Below are positions 41,826 through 48,091 of a DNA stretch of 58,952 nt, piece after piece. The position numbers were made by a program, and so were the translations under genes. Source of the stretch: Caldifarciminota bacterium SM23_42 (GTDB lineage Bacteria > Hydrothermota > Tepidihabitantia > SM23-42); the NCBI GenBank assembly GCA_001303785.1, contig LJUJ01000021.1:1-58952 (forward strand), given 5' to 3'. The notes below the pieces were generated by a model. It saw only the letters and a list, made by a program, of their open reading frames with translations, made no database searches and was not told the DNA's origin. The stretch's first letter is position 1, and every line of letters begins with the position of its first letter.

Positions 41826-42761
41826 TTAGATGATTCCCAGGTTCTCCAATTTTTCTATCACGGTCTTAACTGCCGAAGCTGAAGTATGCAAAGCTTCTCT
41901 TTCTTCCGGAATGAGTTCGAGTTCGATGATCTTTTCAACGCCGTTCTTGCCCAACATAACTGGTACACCGACAAACAGCCCCTCGATGCCATATTCACCT
42001 CTTAAATAAGCAGAGCATGGCAGAATTCGTCGCTTGTCCCGGACTATGCATTCGACCATCTTGGCAACCGCAGCCGCTGGCGCATAATAGGCACTACCGG
42101 TCTTGAGATAACCGACGATCTCTGCTCCGCCCTTGCGAGTTCTTTCTATTATTTTGTCTATGTCATCTTTGGACATCAATTCCGTGATTGGAATACCGGC
42201 AACGGTTGAATACCTTGGCAAAGGAACCATGGAATCACCGTGACCACCTAAAACCATGGCGGTTGTGTCGATGACGGAGATTCCGAGTTTGTTGGAGACG
42301 AAATACCGAAATCTAATTGAGTCAAGTATGCCAGCCATTCCAACGATTCTCTTCAAAGCGAACCCTGTAGTTTTCAACGTCAGATAAGCCATGACGTCGA
42401 GTGGATTGGTAACCATAATTATTATTGAATTAGGTGCATATTGTGCAGCTTTTTCAGAGACCGATTTTATGATCTTGGCATTAGTGTTCAATAGGTCATC
42501 ACGGGACATCCCTGGCCGTCTGGCGATGCCGGCAGTTATGACCACTATATCTGAGTCGACCATGCAAGAGAAATCTGTGCAACCCCTTAGTTCGATATCA
42601 TAGCGGCGTATCGGTGCGGCTTCTTCGGCATCGAGCGCTTTACCTTCGGGGAGTCCTTCAACGATGTCAACAAGATACACATCGGCAATTTTGTGTTCAG
42701 CCAAGTAGAGGGCCACAGAGCTTCCAACGTTCCCCGCGCCGATAATGGTAACCTTTTTCAT
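41826..42761 (-). CDS. mdh: Malate dehydrogenase (NAD-dependent L-2-hydroxyacid dehydrogenase)
   Basis: 311 aa. The N-terminal Rossmann motif IIGAGNVGSS is followed by Asp at VDIVEG. Specificity Arg81 in the loop GIARRPGMSRDDL (Arg, not Gln, marks malate/oxaloacetate), catalytic Arg87, Asn119 in TNPLDV, Asp147, Arg150 and His174 in GGHGDSM are all present. This is the lactate-like type of malate dehydrogenase. It is preceded by AGGAGGAAAT and the stop of the paralogue 15 nt upstream. Confidence 0.93.
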   Translation of the reverse strand: MKKVTIIGAGNVGSSVALYLAEHKIADVYLVDIVEGLPEGKALDAEEAAPIRRYDIELRGCTDFSCMVDSDIVVITAGIARRPGMSRDDLLNTNAKIIKSVSEKAAQYAPNSIIIMVTNPLDVMAYLTLKTTGFALKRIVGMAGILDSIRFRYFVSNKLGISVIDTTAMVLGGHGDSMVPLPRYSTVAGIPITELMSKDDIDKIIERTRKGGAEIVGYLKTGSAYYAPAAAVAKMVECIVRDKRRILPCSAYLRGEYGIEGLFVGVPVMLGKNGVEKIIELELIPEEREALHTSASAVKTVIEKLENLGII

Positions 42762-42776
42762 TTTTATTTCCTCCTC

Positions 42777-43700
42777 TTAGATTTCCAGGGTATCCACTGC
42801 ATTCTTGATGACTGCAACCGATTCCTCGAATTGATGCCGTTCCTCGATGGTTAGTTGAAGTTCGATCACCTTCTCCACGCCTTTCGCACCGATTATTGCT
42901 GGTACACCGAGGCATAAGTCTTTCACATCATACTCACCCTGTAGACATGCGGAAACACACAGTACGCGCTTCGAGTCTTTGATGATGGCTTCAACAATCT
43001 CTGCGAGCGCCGCGGCCGGAGCATAGTGGGCTGTAGCTGTCTTCAGGTATGAGAGGATTTCGCTACCTGCGGCTCTGGTGCGTTTAACCAAATTATCGAT
43101 CTTTTCTTGAGGTAATAATTGCGTAATTGGTATACCCTCGACACTAGCGTATCTCGGGATTATTACCATGTAGTCGTGATGCCCGCCGATAACCACAGCG
43201 GTTGTGTTGGCGGTGGAGACCTGTAGTTCTTTGGAAATAAACTCGCGAAATCGTGTTGTATCCAAGACTCCGGTCATGCCGATCACTTTCTTTGGGTCGA
43301 ACTTACCTTTCTTCCAAATGTAACAGGTAAGAGCATCAACGGGTTCGGTAATGTTTATTAGTATTGCTCCCGGCGCATACTGTTTGATCTGAGGAATGAT
43401 AGTATCAATCACTTTCGCGTTTGTTTCTAGTAGGTCGAGTCGAGACATCTGAGGCTTTCTTACATGCCCAGCAGTGATGACCACGACTTCCGAACCGGCG
43501 ATATCTTCGATATTGTCAGAACCGTCTATTTTGGCGTCGTAATACCTGACTGGTGCAGCTTCCATTAGGTCCAGTGCCTTTCCTTTTGCGCGACCTTCGA
43601 CCACATCGATGAGCATGACGTCAGCGAAGTTCTTCTCGCCAATATAGAAGGCTGCATTTGCTCCGACATTTCCTGCTCCGATTATGCTTACCTTCTTCAT
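42777..43700 (-). CDS. Malate dehydrogenase paralogue with altered active site
   Basis: 307 aa, clearly related to the protein encoded at 41826 (same IIGAGNVGAN N terminus and 2-residue-for-2-residue alignment through position 180). Arg81, Arg87, Asp147, Arg150 and His174 are kept. The invariant Asn119 of TNPxD is Glu (ITEPVDAL), the loop Gly after Pro83 is Gln (RKPQMSR), and the residue after His174 is His (GGHHDYM). These sites contact substrate and nicotinamide, so substrate or cofactor use is likely different. AGGAGGAAT precedes the start. A promoter of its own lies at 43833-43860. Confidence 0.85.
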   Translation of the reverse strand: MKKVSIIGAGNVGANAAFYIGEKNFADVMLIDVVEGRAKGKALDLMEAAPVRYYDAKIDGSDNIEDIAGSEVVVITAGHVRKPQMSRLDLLETNAKVIDTIIPQIKQYAPGAILINITEPVDALTCYIWKKGKFDPKKVIGMTGVLDTTRFREFISKELQVSTANTTAVVIGGHHDYMVIIPRYASVEGIPITQLLPQEKIDNLVKRTRAAGSEILSYLKTATAHYAPAAALAEIVEAIIKDSKRVLCVSACLQGEYDVKDLCLGVPAIIGAKGVEKVIELQLTIEERHQFEESVAVIKNAVDTLEI

Positions 43701-43832
43701 AGGCTATTCCTCCTCTTTCTCGAAAAATCTCTTTTGATCATGTTTGACCAAATGCAAGTCATCTTACTGCGAACTCTCCAGCTGAATATATCCCGTGGCT
43801 TGTTCTGTAGATATTGCCATCGTTTCGAGATT

Positions 43833-43860
43833 ATTATAACTATTTCGGTTAAGAAGTCAA
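43833..43860 (-). promoter_or_regulatory. Internal promoter between larA copy 2 and the mdh paralogue
   Basis: On the minus strand TTGACT (43860-43855), 16-bp spacer, TATAAT (43838-43833). The -35 box overlaps the end of the upstream larA gene (43857). The leader to the start at 43700 is about 126 nt. The dehydrogenases and the second racemase can therefore be expressed without the first gene. Confidence 0.65.
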
Positions 43861-45119
43861 CAAGGCACCGTATTTCGAACAATGGGTACGGTCAGACTGC
43901 CATCCATCAGAAACAGTATTCTGGCATGTCTGCCTTTTTCTGTTATCGCTTGCTCAATTGCTTTTTGAAGTGAACGAGAAGTCATGATGCCCGCATTTTG
44001 CAGGAGTCGGTCTTCGATTTCCGTGATCGTCCACACATGAGCCTGTTTTGTGGTAGCCAAGAGGTTCACTGCATTATGGTCACCCAAATGGTAACGTGAC
44101 TTTGAATTCTCGACTGCATCCTGGATACTGCTTTGATCCTTGAACAGGCGCGCGAAGCTGTCAGGCCCGAGGCCTTCGGGACAAGGAGAGACTACGATCA
44201 GTATGCCGTCCTGATTCAGGGCCAGTCTGCCGTGTTCAATTGCCTTAAGGGTCTGGTATAGATTAACATCGAAAGGCGGTTGGGACACCGTGACAACAAT
44301 GTCTGCTTTCATCGGTATTTTTGCCGAGAAGTACTTCTGGGCATGCCGGACAGCCATATCGAATGTTTCGCTAATAGGCCCGGTAAAGGCTTTGTAGATG
44401 TTGTGATTCTTGTCGAGCACCATCTGGAATGAGAATATTCTCTCGGGACCAAAAGCCTGTACACAATCAAGCATCTCTTCATGGATTGGGTTGCCGATGA
44501 GGTTCAACGCCCGCGCCTTGGGGTGTAATGCGAATTTATGATTCTGCTCAATTGTGCGGTAGGCAGCAACACCCGGCAACAGAGACTTCCTGCCTCCGGT
44601 GTAGCCAGCAAAATAATGGGGTTCGACTGATCCGATGACGACTAGCTTATCGCAGGACGTGATTTTTTTGTTTAGCCATAACTCGTTGCCGTATCGTGTT
44701 TTGCCAAGATATGCGTGTCGGGTGTTATCCCGCGCGTCGTGGATTGTGATTTGCTCTTTGTAGCGGCCGTAGTGCTTGCCAAATATTGAATGAAGATCTG
44801 TTTCACACGGTGCCGAATGCGCACCGGTACCGATGATGAATTGAGTATATTGCAGTTTGATATTTCCATTGATCACATCGAGCACCTCGGATGTTTTGGT
44901 TGGCCGTGTCGCATCGTTTATTACAAAGAGCACGCGTGTTCTTGTCTTGAGGAATTCGCTTAGTGACTTGTTACCGAGCGGTCTCCTAATTGCCTGCTCC
45001 AAGATGATGTTGGGTCGCTCACGCCTGACTTCTTGGGGATAGGTGATTTCGAGGATGTTTTTATCGGCAATGGTTATTTCGATATTAACGGATCCGTAGG
45101 GTATTAATATCTTCTTCAT
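43857..45119 (-). CDS. larA: LarA-family nickel-dependent 2-hydroxyacid racemase (copy 2)
   Basis: 420 aa. The same active-site set as the other copy: Asp69 and Arg72 in NDATRP, His101 in GAHSAP, His168 and Lys178 in EPHYFAGYTGGRK, His194 in EQNH, and Gln/Lys in YQTLK. The first 25 residues and the region after the first His differ between the copies (H-R-A-P-T versus H-S-A-P-C), and this copy lacks about 40 C-terminal residues. Different substrates are plausible. The gene is first of the minus-strand series, about 97 nt after a promoter. Confidence 0.9.
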   Translation of the reverse strand: MKKILIPYGSVNIEITIADKNILEITYPQEVRRERPNIILEQAIRRPLGNKSLSEFLKTRTRVLFVINDATRPTKTSEVLDVINGNIKLQYTQFIIGTGAHSAPCETDLHSIFGKHYGRYKEQITIHDARDNTRHAYLGKTRYGNELWLNKKITSCDKLVVIGSVEPHYFAGYTGGRKSLLPGVAAYRTIEQNHKFALHPKARALNLIGNPIHEEMLDCVQAFGPERIFSFQMVLDKNHNIYKAFTGPISETFDMAVRHAQKYFSAKIPMKADIVVTVSQPPFDVNLYQTLKAIEHGRLALNQDGILIVVSPCPEGLGPDSFARLFKDQSSIQDAVENSKSRYHLGDHNAVNLLATTKQAHVWTITEIEDRLLQNAGIMTSRSLQKAIEQAITEKGRHARILFLMDGSLTVPIVRNTVPC

Positions 45120-45222
45120 GATCGATTTGTGCCAACCACTTTCTGCGTTGGTTTGTTTTTTTTATTGAGCGTCGGTATCATTTGGCTTTCATCTTGAAAG
45201 GCTAACATAAAGGACGTACTCA

Positions 45223-45250
45223 ATGATAGCCGTAATTCGCTCAGAGTCAA
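45223..45250 (-). promoter_or_regulatory. Sigma70-type promoter of larA copy 2
   Basis: On the minus strand TTGACT (45250-45245), 16-bp spacer, TATCAT (45228-45223). Divergent from the plus-strand promoter whose -35 starts at 45273; only 22 bp separate the two -35 boxes, so a regulator bound between them could affect both. Confidence 0.6.
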
Positions 45251-45272
45251 TGTTGGATTTCGCAGGGCCGGC

Positions 45273-45300
45273 TTGACAATAGTAAGAAATTACCTATAAT
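45273..45300 (+). promoter_or_regulatory. Consensus promoter giving a leaderless transcript
   Basis: TTGACA (45273-45278), 16-bp spacer, TATAAT (45295-45300), both perfect. The ATG starts at 45308, 7 nt after the -10 box, leaving no 5' leader. Confidence 0.75.
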
Positions 45301-45307
45301 AACAGAA

Positions 45308-46594
45308 ATGTGTTGGGTTTTTTTAATTTTGCTTAGTTATAATCCGCAAACGCTTACGGTACCACCTTTCAAACACACCTGGGGCTTCTACCGTGCCTCA
45401 AAGTACTACTTGCAGCTCTTTTTGGGTCCTGATTATGACTATGACGATCCTCAGGGTATTGTTGCGGTCAAACTAACCGAGTTAGATGATCCAAAGACAC
45501 GCAAAGACGATGATGAGCTAGCCGTTTTCGCCGTGAATTCTGGTGTTGGCCAGATAGTCTACAACATAGGTCTAGCTTCCGTCAAGGTCTATGGTGACAC
45601 CAACATGTTTTCAGACCCCAAAGGTATCGCGGCTACTGCCGATGGATTGATCGCGGTTGCGGACTTCGGAAATCAAAGAGTAGTCAAGCTTCAGTATCGA
45701 AAGGGCAAGATCGAACACGTCGCCGAAATACCGATACCGGGGCGTCCCTTTGATGTCTGCTTCGATTCGGACAACAATCTCTACATCACTGATTTTGACA
45801 GTTCTAAGGTCTACGTTTTTTCGCCTCAAGATTCGTTGATGCAGAAGTTCGGAACCGTGGGCCGTGCGTACGGCGAGATATATCAGCCGATGGGGATTGA
45901 AGTACTTGACGCAAAAGCTCCGTATAATTTCTACAAGGACGATTATGTTGTGATAACCGACAATTACGGCACGCGTATATCGAAATTCTCACGGCACGGT
46001 AGATTTATTGGTTCTGTCCAGAATTTTGAATTGGGGCTTGTTGATGTGTACTTTCTATACGTGGCGGCGGATTACTACGGTAGTGTTTACGTGACCGATG
46101 ATTTGAATAATCAGGTTCATAAATTCGATCATAATATGAATTACATCATATCGGTGGGCAGAACAGGTACGGCGCAAGGCGAATTCCTATCACCTCGCGG
46201 CATAACGATTTGGCGCAGGTATGGACAGGTTTTCTTGGCCGAGAAAGAGGGCGGGCAATACCTGTGGCTCGCGGTAGACGGTTTTGTGGTTGGATGTTTT
46301 CCCCGTAAATTCTCGATAGAAAGACCGGGAACAACGTTGGCAATCTACCTTACCGATGAGGCGCGCGTTTATATAACGGTCATGAATCAGCAAGGAGAAA
46401 AGATACGCGATTTCATTGAAGGAATAAGAAGAATCCCAGGTGAGTACTTAGTAGTATGGGATGGGCGTGACAACAACAACGACTTGGTACCACCAGGTGA
46501 GTATGTGTTTCATATCAGGCTGAAGGGTCTCCAGGGACATGGTAGGCGAATCAGCAAGATAATTAAGGCGGGTGTTACATGCATCGCATCATAA
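45308..46594 (+). CDS. Exported NHL-repeat beta-propeller with FlgD-like Ig tail
   Basis: 428 aa. A short signal peptide (CWVFLILLSYNPQTLT) precedes NHL/6-bladed propeller repeats: GIAATADGLIAVADFGNQRVVKLQ, FDVCFDSDNNLYITDFDSSKVYVF, YVVITDNYGTRISKFSRHGRFIGSV, SVYVTDDLNNQVHKFDHNMNYIISVG. The C-terminal 90 residues (TTLAIYLTDEARVYITVMNQQGEKI...GEYLVVWDGRDNNNDLVPPGEYVFHI) are a FlgD-type Ig domain. Likely exported and surface or periplasmic. It overlaps the PorV-like gene by 16 nt, so the two are a coupled pair. The start codon stands directly behind a TATAAT box. Confidence 0.85.
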   Translation: MCWVFLILLSYNPQTLTVPPFKHTWGFYRASKYYLQLFLGPDYDYDDPQGIVAVKLTELDDPKTRKDDDELAVFAVNSGVGQIVYNIGLASVKVYGDTNMFSDPKGIAATADGLIAVADFGNQRVVKLQYRKGKIEHVAEIPIPGRPFDVCFDSDNNLYITDFDSSKVYVFSPQDSLMQKFGTVGRAYGEIYQPMGIEVLDAKAPYNFYKDDYVVITDNYGTRISKFSRHGRFIGSVQNFELGLVDVYFLYVAADYYGSVYVTDDLNNQVHKFDHNMNYIISVGRTGTAQGEFLSPRGITIWRRYGQVFLAEKEGGQYLWLAVDGFVVGCFPRKFSIERPGTTLAIYLTDEARVYITVMNQQGEKIRDFIEGIRRIPGEYLVVWDGRDNNNDLVPPGEYVFHIRLKGLQGHGRRISKIIKAGVTCIAS

Positions 46595-47478
46595 TTCTTT
46601 TTACTGTCCCAGCTTTATTGATAGGGACAAAATATGCTGGGGAGTTCCAAGAACTCCAAGTCGGCGCACGCGCATGCGCTATGGGGGGGACCGGGATTGC
46701 GCAGTTCAGTGATGCTACGAGTTTATATTTCAATCCGGCAGGTACTTTCTTCATACAGCGCAGCGTACATTTGATGCACGCCGAGAACTTTGCCGGGATT
46801 GTGAAGAATGATTTCGGCGCAATCGTTTTACCACGTGGCAACATGAGCGTCGGCGTGGGTCTGCAATATGTACACACGAGTGGCATAAAACTCACCACGC
46901 TGCCTGATACCACAGCGCCTCCGGGGAGTAATAACTTGCCGATAGCTTATGATACAGTCGGTACTTCGGACGTTCTGTTTTACGTGAATGGTTCTAAGGG
47001 TAACGATCGCTTATCTGTCGGTGCTAACATCAAAGTTTTTTATCGGGATTTGAATGCAATAACCGGTTTCGGAGGTGGTCTCGATGTCGGTGCTGCATTG
47101 AATTTGGATTATCTGAAAGTGGGCATCGTGGTGCGTGATTTCATACTCTCACCACTTGTATGGAGCAGCGGCCGTACCGAAACCATATTGCCAAAGATCG
47201 CTTTGGGTTTGGCTCCAGTTTTGCCGATAGCGGCGATCAATTCGGAGATTACGATTGAAGCTGACATTGTGAAGGTGCTTGATGTATCCGGTTTTGATGT
47301 GAACCTTGGCTTTGAATATGGCTACAGAGATATCCTTTTTGGCCGAATGGGCATATATTGTGGTAATTATACGCTTGGGGTCGGTTTGCAATACAAGAGG
47401 TTCACCGTAGACTACGCTTTTATGAAACACCCCGAGTTGAGTAACACTAACAAATTCTCTGCGGGGATGAGATTCTAA
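46579..47478 (+). CDS. PorV/PorQ-like outer-membrane beta-barrel protein
   Basis: 299 aa. After a short signal peptide (MHRIIILFTVPALLIG) the segment GEFQELQVGARACAMGGTGIAQFSDATSLYFNPAG is the PorV/PorQ/UPF0164 signature. The rest is alternating beta strands ending in a C-terminal Phe (FSAGMRF), typical for outer-membrane barrels. PorV in Bacteroidetes takes part in type IX secretion as shuttle for cargo with conserved C-terminal domains. The beta-helix protein encoded at 35056 is a possible cargo. It is coupled with the NHL protein gene upstream. Confidence 0.88.
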   Translation: MHRIIILFTVPALLIGTKYAGEFQELQVGARACAMGGTGIAQFSDATSLYFNPAGTFFIQRSVHLMHAENFAGIVKNDFGAIVLPRGNMSVGVGLQYVHTSGIKLTTLPDTTAPPGSNNLPIAYDTVGTSDVLFYVNGSKGNDRLSVGANIKVFYRDLNAITGFGGGLDVGAALNLDYLKVGIVVRDFILSPLVWSSGRTETILPKIALGLAPVLPIAAINSEITIEADIVKVLDVSGFDVNLGFEYGYRDILFGRMGIYCGNYTLGVGLQYKRFTVDYAFMKHPELSNTNKFSAGMRF

Positions 47479-47543
47479 TAAAAGCGGAAGTTTTCAGAAA
47501 GCTACTTAACCTCTGGGCGATTTTCATCCCGATTACCTATCAT

Positions 47544-48050
47544 TTGTCTCCAGAACCAAGGGGTCGTCTGCTCTTGTCCATGGTTTGTATGGCTATTGTG
47601 CTAGTGGATTTCTTGCGTCTGCATGTCAACGGTATCAAGGAGGCGTTTTTCCTTTTTTTTGGGTCGTTCTTGCGCCGTCATGAAATAAGACGTCTAAGCG
47701 GAGCCTCTTATTTGCTATTGGGTTGTCTTATTACATCGCTGCTGTACAGCAAACCTATTGTTGTCGCTGCCTGTTCCTACATCATTGTTGGTGACACGTT
47801 TGCCGCCATCTTCGGACAAAACATAAGGAGTCCAAGGATTTTTCAGAATAAGACAATATTAGGTAGTATCGGTTTTCTCGGGGCCTCGGTTGCGACCGCA
47901 TTTCTGTTGCACAGCATTACCGGGGCCTTGCCGCTTTCCCATTTGATGATCGGCGCAATTGCTGCTTCGATTATCGAAGCATTTCCGTTGCCTCTTGATG
48001 ACAATTTTTCGGTGCCGATTATTACAGGATTCGTGATGAGTCTGTTATAA
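47544..48050 (+). CDS. DGK1/SEC59-like CTP-dependent lipid kinase
   Basis: 168 aa from the TTG at 47544. Several transmembrane helices with YIIVGDTFAAIFGQNI (the GDxxAxxxG motif) and ASIIEAFPLPLDDNFSVPII are typical of the dolichol-kinase/diacylglycerol-kinase family of CTP-using enzymes. The frame is open upstream, and the family N terminus (E.FRKLLNLWAIFIPITY) is readable there. It reaches back to an ATA at 47478 that overlaps the PorV-like stop (TAATA). The real start may be that ATA, about 22 codons earlier. A terminator follows. Confidence 0.8.
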   Translation: MSPEPRGRLLLSMVCMAIVLVDFLRLHVNGIKEAFFLFFGSFLRRHEIRRLSGASYLLLGCLITSLLYSKPIVVAACSYIIVGDTFAAIFGQNIRSPRIFQNKTILGSIGFLGASVATAFLLHSITGALPLSHLMIGAIAASIIEAFPLPLDDNFSVPIITGFVMSLL

Positions 48051-48077
48051 AAAAAGGCCCGAAAAGGGCCTTTTTTT
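48049..48077. terminator. Bidirectional intrinsic terminator
   Basis: GGCCC (48056-48060), loop GAAAA, GGGCC (48066-48070), with seven A before and seven T after. It ends the lipid kinase gene and, on the other strand, the rpoBC operon. Confidence 0.9.
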
Positions 48078-48091
48078 ACTTCCTTCCTAAA

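Noticed and set aside
42777-43700. Calling the altered paralogue a lactate dehydrogenase
   Set aside because: The specificity position 81 is Arg, not Gln, and other changes do not match lactate dehydrogenases.
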